Part shown: positions 1-8,850 of the stretch, piece after piece
How positions within the stretch are numbered: the stretch's first letter is position 1
Layout of the letters: every line of letters begins with the position of its first letter
DNA from: Insolitispirillum peregrinum
GTDB lineage: Bacteria; Pseudomonadota; Alphaproteobacteria; Rhodospirillales; Rhodospirillaceae
Assembly (NCBI RefSeq): GCF_042665255.1
Contig: NZ_JBHTCD010000030.1
Reading direction: 5' to 3' (one strand)
Length of the DNA stretch: 59,706 nucleotides
The notes under the pieces: model-generated
What the model was told of the DNA's origin: nothing
Databases searched by the model: none
The model's input: the letters and a program-made list of their open reading frames with translations, nothing else
Made by a program: the position numbers and the translations under genes

Positions 1-60
1 AACTGATCGAGCAACCGCCCACGCATCCCTTCCGTCTCTTCACGATGTCAAACAGCGAAC
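1..60 (-). promoter_or_regulatory. rRNA operon leader with boxA-like element (16S gene lies off the left edge)
   Basis: Read on the minus strand, 46-57 gives GCTGTTTGACA, close to the rrn antitermination boxA (TGCTCTTTAACA in E. coli). It is followed by GAAGAGACGGAAGGGATGCG running to the window edge, which resembles the leader just before 16S rRNA in alphaproteobacteria. Two strong promoter-like pairs lie upstream (138-166 and 335-363). The 16S gene itself is not in the window, so the assignment depends on the leader pattern and the tandem promoters. Confidence 0.6.
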
Positions 61-137
61 CATTTCTGGCGGACCCCGAAGGCCCTGAATTTCTTGACTG
101 TTTGCCTCTCTCGAAGCTCCCCGTCAGCGGGAGGTGG

Positions 138-166
138 TTTCTACCGCTGCATCAGCAGCCTGTCAA
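138..166 (-). promoter_or_regulatory. rrn promoter P2 (sigma-70 type)
   Basis: On the minus strand the -35 is TTGACA (161-166), the spacer is exactly 17 nt, and the -10 is TAGAAA (138-143). A CACCTCCCGCTGACGGGGAG hairpin-like stretch follows directly. It reads toward the leader and boxA at 1-60, as the start-proximal promoter of an rRNA operon would. Confidence 0.6.
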
Positions 167-334
167 CCGTTTTTTTCACCGCTTCGTCACTTTTCAGTTC
201 GCCGCCGCAGCGTCCAACCTCATCGTTCCGAAACCGCTCACCGTGTCCGCCAGACCATTGTCACAATCGGCTAACCCGTTGAACTTCCCGGCGTTTTCAG
301 CGTCGTTGCCGTCGCCCTCATCGTCGGGAGGCGC

Positions 335-363
335 TTTGTACTGCCGCAGCACACCCCCGTCAA
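335..363 (-). promoter_or_regulatory. rrn promoter P1 (sigma-70 type)
   Basis: On the minus strand the -35 is TTGACG (358-363), the spacer is 17 nt and the -10 is TACAAA (335-340). Upstream lies an A/T run (364-383) that could act as an UP element. The sequence after the -10 (GCGCCTCCCGACG) resembles that after P2, suggesting the two promoters are duplicated units. Between them (167-334) I see no gene. The rightward methyltransferase at 486 diverges from here. Confidence 0.6.
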
Positions 364-485
364 CACCTTTTTTCAAAAAAGTTCAAACAGCCCCGAAAAC
401 CCGATGCGAAAAGCGGTACCAACGCAGGGCCTGATGATCTACACCTGCTGTCTCTCCACACCGATATAAGGACGCCAGACAGGCG

Positions 486-1604
486 ATGAGCGCTGATTCC
501 GATTTTGAAATTCTGCTGGTGACGGTTCCCGGACTGGAGGCCATTCTGTGCGCAGAGGCCAAAGCCCTCGGCTTTCGCTCTCCGGCGGTGATGACCGGCG
601 GCGTCACCGTGCGCGGAGACTGGCGGGATGTCTGGCGGGCGAATCTGTGCTTGCGCGGCGTTAGCAAGGTCCTGATCCGGGTTGGCAGCTTCCCGGTTGC
701 CCATCTGGCACAACTGGACAAGCGCGCCCGTCGCTTCCCGTGGCAGGAGTTTTTGTCGCCAACGGTGCCGGTGCGGGTCGAGGCCACCTGTAAGGCATCG
801 CGCATTTACCATGCGGGCGCGACCAAGGAACGCATCGAACGCGCCATCACCGAAGAACTCGGGGCCCCGATTGATGAGGACGCCGACCTGTGCGTCAAGG
901 TCCGCCTGCACAATGACCTGTGTACCATCAGCCTTGATACCTCGGGCGACGGCCTGCACAAGCGTGGCCACAAGGAAGCGGTCAACAAGGCCCCGATGCG
1001 CGAAACGATGGCCGCCCTGTTCCTGCGCCAGTGCGGCTTTACCGGCAGCGAGCCGGTCTGTGACCTGATGTGTGGGTCCGGGACCTTCCCGATCGAGGCC
1101 GCCGAGATTGCCGCCAACCTGTGGCCGGGGCGATCGCGGCACTTTGCCTTTGAGACTCTGCCAAGCTTTGACGCCTCTGCGTGGCAGGCCCTGAAGGACA
1201 GTGCCAAGCCGCGTCAGCCGACCCACCGTTATTTTGGCAGTGACCGCGACCCCGGTGCCATCCGCATCAGTCAGGAAAACGCCGAGCGGGCGGGGGTCAG
1301 CACCTATACAGAGTTCCGCCACAGCACCATCAGCGAGGCTCAGCGCCCGGAGGGCCCGCCGGGTCTGGTGATTCTCAATCCGCCCTATGGGACTCGACTG
1401 GGAGACAAAAAGAAGCTGGGTGGCCTGTACCGCAGCATTGGCCAAACCCTGAGCAGTCGGTTCCACGGCTGGCGGGTCGGCCTGATCACCAGTGACCAGA
1501 GTCTGGCCAAAGCCACCGGCCTGCCGTTTACCACTCCACATGCGCCGGTCCTGCACGGCGGCCTGCGCGTGACCCTGTACACCACGCCGCCGCTGGCAGA
1601 ATAA
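486..1604 (+). CDS. THUMP-domain class I SAM-dependent RNA methyltransferase (RlmL/COG0116 family)
   Basis: 372 residues. The N-terminal third looks like the ferredoxin-like/THUMP RNA-binding module that opens this family (EILLVTVPGLEAILCAEAKA, then KASRIYHAGATKERIERAI). The C-terminal part is a Rossmann methyltransferase with a SAM-binding VCDLMCGSGTFPIEAAEIA motif and the N6-adenine/N2-guanine catalytic motif NPPYGTRLG near residue 300. It resembles the N-terminal methyltransferase half of E. coli RlmL (m2G2445 of 23S rRNA), but the RlmK half is absent, as in most alphaproteobacteria. The target nucleotide is inferred. It is a single gene diverging from the rRNA promoters and convergent with the chemoreceptor at 1645. 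Confidence 0.88.
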   Translation: MSADSDFEILLVTVPGLEAILCAEAKALGFRSPAVMTGGVTVRGDWRDVWRANLCLRGVSKVLIRVGSFPVAHLAQLDKRARRFPWQEFLSPTVPVRVEATCKASRIYHAGATKERIERAITEELGAPIDEDADLCVKVRLHNDLCTISLDTSGDGLHKRGHKEAVNKAPMRETMAALFLRQCGFTGSEPVCDLMCGSGTFPIEAAEIAANLWPGRSRHFAFETLPSFDASAWQALKDSAKPRQPTHRYFGSDRDPGAIRISQENAERAGVSTYTEFRHSTISEAQRPEGPPGLVILNPPYGTRLGDKKKLGGLYRSIGQTLSSRFHGWRVGLITSDQSLAKATGLPFTTPHAPVLHGGLRVTLYTTPPLAE

Positions 1605-1644
1605 ACATCAACAGGCCCGCGAGTCGCCTCGCGGGCCTGCATGA

Positions 1645-3657
1645 TTACAGACTGCGGATATGGGCGAAGAACTCGTCCACCTGCGCCCGCATCATTTCGG
1701 ACTGACGGGCCAGTTCCGCCGCCGCCGCCAGCACCTGCGAGGCACTGTCGCCGGTTTCACGCGCCCCCTCGGTGACGCTGATCACGCTGTTCGAGACCTC
1801 CTGTGTGCCGCGCGCCGCTTCGCTGACATTGCTGGCAATCTGGCGAGTCGCCATTCCTTGTTCGTCCACCGCCCCGGCGATGTCCTGCGCCAGCGCGTTC
1901 ACTTCCCCGATCACACTGCTGATATCGCGGATGGCGCTGACCACCTCGCCCGATACCCCCTGAATGGCGGTAATCTGGGCGGCAATCCGGCTGGTTGCCT
2001 GGGCCGTCTGGTTGGCCAGCCCCTTTACTTCATTGGCGACCACCGCAAAGCCCTTGCCCGCATCGCCAGCGCGGGCAGCCTCGATGGTGGCATTCAGGGC
2101 CAGCAGGTTGGTCTGGCTGGCAATGGTGTTGATCAACTCGACAATCTGGGAAATGGTCCCGGTGGCTTCGACCAGCGACTGGACCGTCTGATCGGTCAGC
2201 TCGGCCGCCTGCTGCGCGCGGGTGGCAACGCTCTGTGACTGCATCACCCGCTCGCTGATGTGCGCAATCGAGGTCGCCAGCAGGTCGGTCGAACTGGCAA
2301 CACTGCGCACGTTGGCCGAGGCCTGTTCCGTCGCGCTGGCAGCACAGGTTGCCTCCTGCGCCGACCGTTCAGCGGTGTTGGACAAGGCCTGCGCCGTTGC
2401 TTCCAGCTCGGTTGCCGCCGAGGTGACTGTCCCCAGAACACCGATCAGCTCGCGGTCAAAGGCCTCAAGCAGCGCCTCCATCCGGTGTGTTCTCTGTTCC
2501 AGAGCCTCGGTGGTGGCCTGCTGGGCCTCCTCCAGACGCTGGCGTTCCTGCGCGTTATGCCGGAACACCACCACCGCCCTGGCCATCTCACCGACTTCAT
2601 CCCGCCGTTCGGCACCGGGAATATCACTCACCATGGTGCCGTCAGCCAAAGCCTTCATCGCTCCGGCCATCGCCAGCAGCGGCGTTGCCAGCCGCCGCTT
2701 CAGCATCTGGCGCATCACCACCACCAGCAGAACAGACGCCAACAGGGCAGCCACTCCGACCGACAGGCTGAACTGTTGCAACGGCTCGAACGCCTTGCTC
2801 TGGGGGATGGTCAGCGCCAGATACCACGTCACATTCGGCAGATGGATGGGGAAAAACTGGATCAGGTCATCGCCAGCAGCCCCGCTGGCATCCTGCATCT
2901 GCCCGGAAATGGTCGGCGTCAGGGCGGGATACAGCTCCTTCAGCGGCTTGTTGATCAGGTCCATCGCTGGATGGATCAGGATGTTGCCGTCGGCATTGAC
3001 CACAAAGGCCTGCCCCGACGGGTCAAGTTTGGCCTCGGCCAGCATGCGCACCAGATCGCGGATGGCAAAGTCAACCCCGGCGACTCCTTCCAGTGCGCCA
3101 TCGCGCATAACCGGAGCCGCGGCGGTCAGCGTCAGCGCCTGCGACGAAGCCCCGATATAGGGCGAGGTGATCACCGCCTTGCCGTTCTTTTGCGCCAACT
3201 GATACCAACCGCGCTTGCGCGGGTCATAGCCCTCTGGTTGCTTGCCAGCGGGGGAGCGGAAAAAGGCTCCGTCTGCCTGATAGCCGACATAGGCCATCTC
3301 GAAATTGCTGCCCAACACCTGCGAGGTCAGGGTTGCCTGCATCCGTGCCCGGTCGCCGTCCTTTTCGACCACCTGCGCCACCAACTCGGTCAAGGCAATC
3401 CGGGCCTGCAACCAGTTCTGGCTGTTCAGGGCCGCCGTCGCCCCCACCGTCGCCATCTTGTCCTGCAGGGCAGCCCGCAGGGCGCGATGCTGGTAGAGGT
3501 TGTTATAGACGGTGAACAGGACAAAAACGAGGATCACCACCGCCGACAGGATCAGCAGCAGGCGTCCAATGATACTTTTGTAAGCTGAAGGCTCTCCGGT
3601 CTGGACAGCATGGAAAACGACGGGAATTTCATCCCGTTCCGCCTGAATGACACTCAT
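1645..3657 (-). CDS. Methyl-accepting chemotaxis protein (dCache-HAMP-MCP signal)
   Basis: Inner-membrane chemoreceptor of 670 residues from the ATG at 3657; the frame stays open to an ATG at 3732, but the extra 25 codons are AT-rich and unlike the rest, and neither start has a clear ribosome site. TM1 (GRLLLILSAVVILVFVLFTV) is followed by a periplasmic double-Cache sensor with the typical YDPRKRGWYQLA and VAGVDFAIRDL motifs, then TM2 (VGVAALLASVLLVVVM), a HAMP linker and a cytoplasmic signalling hairpin with the conserved NATIEAARAGDAGKGFAVVA tip region. The ligand is unknown; dCache_1 sensors often bind amino or organic acids. There is no CheB/CheR-binding pentapeptide at the C-terminus and no che gene nearby. 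Confidence 0.9.
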   Translation of the reverse strand: MSVIQAERDEIPVVFHAVQTGEPSAYKSIIGRLLLILSAVVILVFVLFTVYNNLYQHRALRAALQDKMATVGATAALNSQNWLQARIALTELVAQVVEKDGDRARMQATLTSQVLGSNFEMAYVGYQADGAFFRSPAGKQPEGYDPRKRGWYQLAQKNGKAVITSPYIGASSQALTLTAAAPVMRDGALEGVAGVDFAIRDLVRMLAEAKLDPSGQAFVVNADGNILIHPAMDLINKPLKELYPALTPTISGQMQDASGAAGDDLIQFFPIHLPNVTWYLALTIPQSKAFEPLQQFSLSVGVAALLASVLLVVVMRQMLKRRLATPLLAMAGAMKALADGTMVSDIPGAERRDEVGEMARAVVVFRHNAQERQRLEEAQQATTEALEQRTHRMEALLEAFDRELIGVLGTVTSAATELEATAQALSNTAERSAQEATCAASATEQASANVRSVASSTDLLATSIAHISERVMQSQSVATRAQQAAELTDQTVQSLVEATGTISQIVELINTIASQTNLLALNATIEAARAGDAGKGFAVVANEVKGLANQTAQATSRIAAQITAIQGVSGEVVSAIRDISSVIGEVNALAQDIAGAVDEQGMATRQIASNVSEAARGTQEVSNSVISVTEGARETGDSASQVLAAAAELARQSEMMRAQVDEFFAHIRSL

Positions 3658-3853
3658 TCTCTCAAGGCCCGCGTTGTTTAAGACAATGCTGATGCAGTCC
3701 TTGGCAAAGATGCTTGTTTTGTTTCTTTGCATCCAGCCGGAGACTGCTCCCCTTAGGCCCCTTGTGTTTATTTCCCATAGTAGATCATATTTATCAGGAA
3801 ATCCGTCAACCTATTTTTATTATGATAATATTATAGATACATTCATATAAGAA

Positions 3854-3883
3854 AAGCGCCCTGCCATTAAGGTCAGGGCGCTT
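3854..3883 (-). terminator. Rho-independent terminator after the ATP12 gene
   Basis: A 10-bp stem (AAGCGCCCTG / CAGGGCGCTT) with a 10-nt loop, followed on the minus strand by TTTTCTTAT. It lies 21 bp past the stop at 3905. The AT-rich stretch 3755-3850 between it and the chemoreceptor holds no gene and probably contains that receptor's promoter. Confidence 0.8.
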
Positions 3884-3904
3884 CTCACTTTTCTCACCAC
3901 GGAA

Positions 3905-4618
3905 CTATTGGCGAGCCAATGACAAGAACTGTTCGGCAGACGCCAGTTCCTGCCGCAGCCGCTCGCGCCGGTCGTCGGCTTCCCAGTCATGGCCCCACTG
4001 TTCGGCCTGATACAGCTCGTCCACCACCGCCACCGTAAAGGCCTGTTCGGCGTTCAGGCGGCCATGGATCACCGCCAGTCCAACCAGCAGCGATGAAACC
4101 CCCGGTGCGATGACCTGAAAGGCCGCCAGTTCCTCGGGGCTCATCGCCGCCAGCGCGGCGGCGATCGCCGCCCGCACCGGTTCTGGTTGGCTGACCGGCA
4201 TGATGCCGCTGGTTTGCTGCCAGCTCACCCCGAAACGCTCAGCGGCCCACTGGGTCACCGGCGACCAGGCGGCATGCTGGCGATCCACCAGATCCTGCGG
4301 ACCATCGGCGTAATAGCACAGGGCATCACCGTCGATATGGGCCAGCAGTTCATCTTCAATCGCCGCCCGCAAGGGCACCATCCGGTCCTGAGCGGTATTG
4401 GCCAACTGGGTCAGCGGCATCGAGAACGGGTCGAGGAATTCCCCCTGCGCCCGCCATTCGTCCGCCACGCCCTCGGCCAGAGCCTGGCTACACAGGCGGA
4501 GCACATTCTTTGACGGAGCCTTGACCGGGCGGCCATCAAGGGCAATGCCATAACCACCTTCGGGCAGTTCCACCACTGCCACCTCTTTCCAGAACCGCCG
4601 GGGACGTTGCGTTGACAC
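3905..4618 (-). CDS. ATP12-type F1-ATPase assembly chaperone
   Basis: 237 residues, starting at GTG 4618, which has AAGGAG about 8 nt upstream. The opening RFWKEVAVVELPEGGYGIALDGRPVKAPSK and the central NTAQDRM...LLAHIDGDALCYYA regions are characteristic of the ATP12 family, which binds the F1 alpha subunit during ATP synthase assembly in mitochondria and alphaproteobacteria. The gene is the last of the leftward degQ-to-ATP12 run and is followed by a terminator. A HAD hydrolase and an RluA-family synthase lie upstream, the usual alphaproteobacterial neighbourhood for ATP12, although here asmA intervenes. Confidence 0.9.
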   Translation of the reverse strand: MSTQRPRRFWKEVAVVELPEGGYGIALDGRPVKAPSKNVLRLCSQALAEGVADEWRAQGEFLDPFSMPLTQLANTAQDRMVPLRAAIEDELLAHIDGDALCYYADGPQDLVDRQHAAWSPVTQWAAERFGVSWQQTSGIMPVSQPEPVRAAIAAALAAMSPEELAAFQVIAPGVSSLLVGLAVIHGRLNAEQAFTVAVVDELYQAEQWGHDWEADDRRERLRQELASAEQFLSLARQ

Positions 4619-4651
4619 CGCTACTCACTCCTTCATCAAAAATCGGCGCGG

Positions 4652-6751
4652 TTACTGGCCGAACAGCCCCCCCAGTCCCTTGGTCACGCCGTTCAGCACT
4701 CCGCTGCTGCCGCTTTGTTTAGCGTCTTTGCTGCCGCTTTGGGAAGAGCTGCTTGCGGCCTTTTCGCCCAGCGCCACCTTGCACGGCTCGGCCTCCTGAC
4801 TCGAACGGTCAATCAACGCCTCGGCCAGCAGACTGGTCCCGCCGGTTGCCAGCGCCCCGACCACCGAGCCGACGTTGCGCACCACGCCTTCGGCATCAAT
4901 GCCGATTTTGGGCTCGGCATAGGTGCCTTGCAGGCGGATCATCTCGGCCAGCTTGCCCGCCGAAATGCCGACGCCTTCACGGGCATAGGGACGGACGGCG
5001 ATATCCAGCGTTTCCGCCCCCAGCTTGCTTTCCCCTGACGACACCACATTCATTTTGGTGGTCTGAAAGGCAATCTGCTTGTCCCAGGTGGCAACGCCAT
5101 TGACGGTTTTCAGATTGATCACCCCACAACTGAGATCGGTATAGAGCTGGCGTTCACTGAAGGGATTCATCCGTTCCGAAATCTGGTTGAGGATATCGGC
5201 CCCGGCCCAGTCGAGCAGCGAGTTGTGGATTTTTCCCTCGCCCACCGTCACCAGCACCGAGCCATTCAGCGAGCCAGCCAGTGCCGCCACGCTGTTGCCT
5301 TGCCCGACCAGCTTCAGTTTGGCACTGGTCGGCGAGCCGGTCAGCAGGTCCGGGCGCTTGATCTGCTCGAACAGCTTGCCCAGGATCACCTTGTCGGCGG
5401 TAATCGTCAGGTCGGCTTTGGCGCTTTTGCCGCCCGAGGCATCAATGACACCTTCGGCCTTCACCTGCCCGTCGCCCAACCGTGCCGCCACCGGAGCCAG
5501 CTTCAGCAGGCCGTTGGTCAGCGTTCCTTTGACCGCAATCCCGGCAATTTCGATCCCGCTGGGCAGGATGGTCTTGTCGATTGCCAGATCAACCGCCGCA
5601 TCAGCCAGTTTCAGCGACGACAGCGGCAAGGGATCGGCAGGCAGCACCCGGCCTCCCTTGGCTTTTTCCTTCGGTGATCCGGCATCGAGACCTTTTTCAG
5701 CCGCCTGTTTCGCCTGCGCGGCCTGTTCGGGCAACATCTCCTGCAGGTCGAGCAGCGAAGCCTGCAAGGTCGCTTTCACCTGCGGGCGCGCCCCGTCCAG
5801 CGCCACACCAACCTCGCCTTTGGCACTGCTTTTGCCAACTGTCAGCGACAGGGCGCTAGCAGTCCACGCCGTTCCGCCACCCTTCAGTTGAGTGGCAAGG
5901 GTCATTGGTGGCATTTTGGGCAGCTCACCGACCAACGGCTTCAGCCCGTCAAGGCTTTTGGCCGCCAGCGTCACCGCCAGATCAACCCCTTTGGCCGCCA
6001 TCGGCTCGGTAATGCTGCCCTTGGCACCGAGATCAATCCCGGCAAGCGTTCCGGTCAGGTCAACCGGATAGGGGGCCGTTCCGTTCAGGGCTGCAATCGC
6101 CCCGACGGTGCCGGTCAGCTTGAACGCAACCGCCCCATAGGCACCATCAAGAGCGATTTTCAGCGGGTCATCGCTGCCCTTGGCATCAGCGGTCAGACTG
6201 GCAAGGCTGAGGATGTCTTCGGTTCCGGCATCCAGATCACGATAGATCACCCGCGCCTGTTCGATTTTGACTGATTGCAGAGCCGGCAACGGCAGGGCTT
6301 CGGCGGACGCCGGGGCTGTGGCAGCAGGAGCAGGAGTATTGGCCGGTGCTGCCGGTTTGGCGGTGTCAAAGCTCCAGTTGACCTTGCCACCCTTCTTTTC
6401 CAGCACGATGGTCGGCTTGATCAGCACCAGACGGGTGACATTCAGCGTGCCGCCCAGCGCGGCCATCAGGTCCACTTCAGCCTCGAACCGCTCGACCCCG
6501 ACCATCGCCGGGGTGGCACTCCACGGGGCATTGGCAAAGGACACCCCGTTGACCACCACCGCAGGCGTCAGGCCGATCGACAGCGACAGATCGCCCTTGA
6601 TGTCCAGTTTGCGGCCCGTTGCCTGCTCGACCTGAGCCGCAATCTCGCCCTTGTACTTGTTGACATCAATCGACATCAGCAGGGCAGCACCGGCTGCCCC
6701 CACGACGACGATACCGCCACCAACAATGGCCAGAATCGTTGTAATCCGCAT
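4652..6751 (-). CDS. AsmA family outer-membrane/lipid-transport-like protein
   Basis: 699 residues from ATG 6751, preceded by AAAGGGG. An N-terminal signal anchor (TTILAIVGGGIVVVGAAGAA) leads to a large periplasmic domain that opens with the AsmA N-terminal pattern (VNKYKGEIAAQVEQATGRKLDIKGDL) and ends in the conserved AsmA C-terminal segment (GNSVAALAGSLNGSVLVTVGEGKI). A low-complexity Pro/Ala stretch lies around residues 130-150, and the tail is Ser/Gly/Lys-rich. AsmA-like proteins belong to the repeating beta-groove superfamily that bridges inner and outer membranes; the precise role here is inferred from the family. The gene lies 33 bp upstream of ATP12. Confidence 0.85.
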   Translation of the reverse strand: MRITTILAIVGGGIVVVGAAGAALLMSIDVNKYKGEIAAQVEQATGRKLDIKGDLSLSIGLTPAVVVNGVSFANAPWSATPAMVGVERFEAEVDLMAALGGTLNVTRLVLIKPTIVLEKKGGKVNWSFDTAKPAAPANTPAPAATAPASAEALPLPALQSVKIEQARVIYRDLDAGTEDILSLASLTADAKGSDDPLKIALDGAYGAVAFKLTGTVGAIAALNGTAPYPVDLTGTLAGIDLGAKGSITEPMAAKGVDLAVTLAAKSLDGLKPLVGELPKMPPMTLATQLKGGGTAWTASALSLTVGKSSAKGEVGVALDGARPQVKATLQASLLDLQEMLPEQAAQAKQAAEKGLDAGSPKEKAKGGRVLPADPLPLSSLKLADAAVDLAIDKTILPSGIEIAGIAVKGTLTNGLLKLAPVAARLGDGQVKAEGVIDASGGKSAKADLTITADKVILGKLFEQIKRPDLLTGSPTSAKLKLVGQGNSVAALAGSLNGSVLVTVGEGKIHNSLLDWAGADILNQISERMNPFSERQLYTDLSCGVINLKTVNGVATWDKQIAFQTTKMNVVSSGESKLGAETLDIAVRPYAREGVGISAGKLAEMIRLQGTYAEPKIGIDAEGVVRNVGSVVGALATGGTSLLAEALIDRSSQEAEPCKVALGEKAASSSSQSGSKDAKQSGSSGVLNGVTKGLGGLFGQ

Positions 6752-6790
6752 GGGATGTCCCCTTTGCCTGGGGCCACCCCATGCCGGTCC

Positions 6791-7471
6791 TCAGCCCGGG
6801 GTGGCCGTGAGAGAGGAAACGGCGGCGGTCAGACCATCGAACGTTTCCAGCACGATATGGGCACCGCTGCGCCACAGGTCATCAGGAGCATGGTTGCCCC
6901 ACGAGACGCCAACCGCCCCGACCCGCGCCGCACGCGCCATTTGAATGTCAAAGGTGGTATCGCCCACCATCACTGTATGGTGGGGTTCGCATCCTGTATT
7001 AGCAAGGGCTTGATGAATCATCGACGGATGGGGCTTGCCCGGTCCGTCATCGGCGGTGTGCAGGGTGACAAAGCATCCCTCGAACCCGTGGCGCTCGACA
7101 AAACTGTCCAGCCCACGGCGGCTTTTGCCAGTGGCCAGCCCCAGCAACCAGCCCTGCCCGGCCATCTCCGCGATGATTTCGCGGGTGCCGGGGAACAGGT
7201 GTTCCTGATGGTCCGGCGACGAGCGCAGGGCCATGAAGGCCTGCTTGTAGTGCTCGGCCACCTGTTCATGGATATCAAGCGGATGGTCTGGCAGCGACTG
7301 CGCCACCGCTTCGACCAGTGACAGCCCGATCCCGCGCCGGACACAGGCCTCGGGCGGCCGGGTCACCCCGACCACATCACAGGCGGTGTGCATCGCCAGC
7401 ACGATATTGTGCAGGCTGTCCACCAGCGTCCCGTCGATATCGAGCAGCACCAGCCGTAACGGATCGCCCAT
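6791..7471 (-). CDS. HAD-superfamily hydrolase, phosphoglycolate phosphatase-like
   Basis: 226 residues from ATG 7471, chosen over GTG 7480 because AAGGGG is 8 nt from the ATG but abuts the GTG. HAD motif I is LVLLDIDGTLVDS with the nucleophile and acid Asp pair; motif II/III is LATGKSRRG; motif IV is MVGDTTFDIQMA. The four-helix cap between motifs I and II is of the Gph/YjjG type, so the substrate is a small phosphorylated metabolite or nucleotide, not determined here. It sits just downstream of the RluA-family synthase, an arrangement common in alphaproteobacteria. Confidence 0.88.
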   Translation of the reverse strand: MGDPLRLVLLDIDGTLVDSLHNIVLAMHTACDVVGVTRPPEACVRRGIGLSLVEAVAQSLPDHPLDIHEQVAEHYKQAFMALRSSPDHQEHLFPGTREIIAEMAGQGWLLGLATGKSRRGLDSFVERHGFEGCFVTLHTADDGPGKPHPSMIHQALANTGCEPHHTVMVGDTTFDIQMARAARVGAVGVSWGNHAPDDLWRSGAHIVLETFDGLTAAVSSLTATPG

Positions 7472-7483
7472 CACCAACACCCC

Positions 7484-8470
7484 TTACACGTCATCATCAT
7501 CACGGGCAAAAACGTCACCAGCCCGGTCGATGTCGAAATCAAAGAACTCAAAGCTCTCTTCCATGTGCTTGGGCAACGGTGCCAGCACACGGATGCGGCC
7601 GCCTTCGGGGTGCGGGATGTCAATCGCCCGGGCGTGCAGATGCAGTTTGCGCGACACCTGCCCCTGCAACTGCTTTTCCGGGTCGCCATACTTGCCGTCA
7701 CCGGCCATCGGCGTGCCCAGATAGGCCATGTGCACACGCAACTGATGGGTACGACCGGTGCGCGGTTCCATCTGCACCCAGGCAACCTTGCGGGCGGCGC
7801 TGTCGATCACCTTGAAATCGGTGACGGCGGTCTGGCCTTCATAGGGGTTGACCTCCATCCGCTCGCCGTGGGCGCCTTCCATCTTGGCAATCGGAGCCTT
7901 GATGGTGCCATCCGGCGGGTTGGGCATCCCCACCACCAGACCCCAGTAAATTTTACGGGCATCGCGGCTCTTGAACGCCTTGGCCAGCGCGGCGGCGGCC
8001 GAAGCGGTGCGCCCCAGCACCAGCACGCCCGAGGTGTCCTTGTCCAGACGGTGGACCAGCCGGGGCCGTTCGGCGGCATCAAAACGCAGCGCATCCAGCA
8101 TGCCGTCCAGATGGCGGGTCATGCCGGTACCACCCTGTGTCGCCAGCCCGGCGGGCTTGTCGATCACCAGCACCAGATCGTCCTTGTACAGCACCCGGCC
8201 TTGCAGCATGGCGGCGTCTTCGGCGGCAACGGTGTCGCGGACCTTCGGCGGCGGTGCATCGGACAGGTCGCCCAGCGGCGGAACACGGATGGTCTGCCCG
8301 CGTTCCAGACGCTGGTTGGACTTGGCGCGCTTGCCGTCCACCCGCACCTGACCGGTCCGCAACAGCTTTTCCAGACGACCATGGGCCACCTGCGGGTAAT
8401 GGCGCTTGAACCAGCGGTCCAGACGCAGGTCGCCTTCGTCAGCGGCCACGGTCATAAGCTCTACAGTCAT
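7484..8470 (-). CDS. RluA-family 23S rRNA pseudouridine synthase (RluC-like)
   Basis: 328 residues from ATG 8470 with GGGGAG six nt upstream; an in-frame TTG at 8482 is less likely. An N-terminal S4 RNA-binding domain (GRLEKLLRTGQVRVDGKRAK) precedes the synthase domain with the catalytic HRLDKDTSGVLVLG motif, in which the Asp attacks the target uridine, and the conserved EPRTGRTHQLRVHMAYLGTP segment. The S4 domain and length match RluC/RluD; RluC is favoured by the genomic context with HAD and ATP12. The start overlaps the crcB stop in an ATGA. Confidence 0.9.
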   Translation of the reverse strand: MTVELMTVAADEGDLRLDRWFKRHYPQVAHGRLEKLLRTGQVRVDGKRAKSNQRLERGQTIRVPPLGDLSDAPPPKVRDTVAAEDAAMLQGRVLYKDDLVLVIDKPAGLATQGGTGMTRHLDGMLDALRFDAAERPRLVHRLDKDTSGVLVLGRTASAAAALAKAFKSRDARKIYWGLVVGMPNPPDGTIKAPIAKMEGAHGERMEVNPYEGQTAVTDFKVIDSAARKVAWVQMEPRTGRTHQLRVHMAYLGTPMAGDGKYGDPEKQLQGQVSRKLHLHARAIDIPHPEGGRIRVLAPLPKHMEESFEFFDFDIDRAGDVFARDDDDV

Positions 8471-8850
8471 AGTACTCCCCAACGGACAACCGCCAATCCC
8501 GCGTACAGGGCTGCAATTCCCAGCCCCACCGATACGGCGCCATAAAGGCAGGCCAATACCACATCACGATTGATCAGGGTGACCATATCCAGCGAAAAAG
8601 TCGAAAAAGTGGTGAATCCCCCCAGAATGCCGACGAACAGAAAGGCCCGTAACGGTTCCGGGAAATTGAACTTGCGGGCAGCCAGCTCGGCCAGCACACC
8701 CATGATGAACGACCCCAGCAGGTTGACGAACACCGTCCCCCACGGGAAACCACTGCCCAGCCAGCGCCCCAGCAGGGTGACACTGACATAGCGCAGCAAC
8801 GAGCCAAAAGCGCCCCCGGCGACCACCGCCGCCATCACCGGAATGTTCAT
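8467..8850 (-). CDS. crcB: CrcB/Fluc fluoride channel
   Basis: 127 residues with four hydrophobic helices, the usual length. The family signature is clear: GGAFGSLLRYV near the N-terminus, FPWGTVFVNLLGSFIMG in helix 2 with the Asn that lines the pore, and GILGGFTTFSTFSLD in helix 3 with the TFSTF Phe-box motif. It forms dual-topology dimers that export fluoride. The start ATG is preceded by GAGGAGGAG and overlaps the rarA stop by four bases; its own stop overlaps rluC. No fluoride riboswitch is visible because there is no leader; expression must come from the operon. Confidence 0.95.
   Translation of the reverse strand: MNIPVMAAVVAGGAFGSLLRYVSVTLLGRWLGSGFPWGTVFVNLLGSFIMGVLAELAARKFNFPEPLRAFLFVGILGGFTTFSTFSLDMVTLINRDVVLACLYGAVSVGLGIAALYAGLAVVRWGVL

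Noticed and set aside
360..1556. 398-codon leftward frame opposite the rRNA methyltransferase gene
   Set aside because: Its composition is that of a shadow of the high-GC forward gene, with no family motifs and no ribosome site; the forward frame has clear catalytic motifs.
8467..8850. Fluoride riboswitch for crcB
   Set aside because: crcB overlaps the end of rarA by four bases, so there is no leader where a riboswitch could sit.
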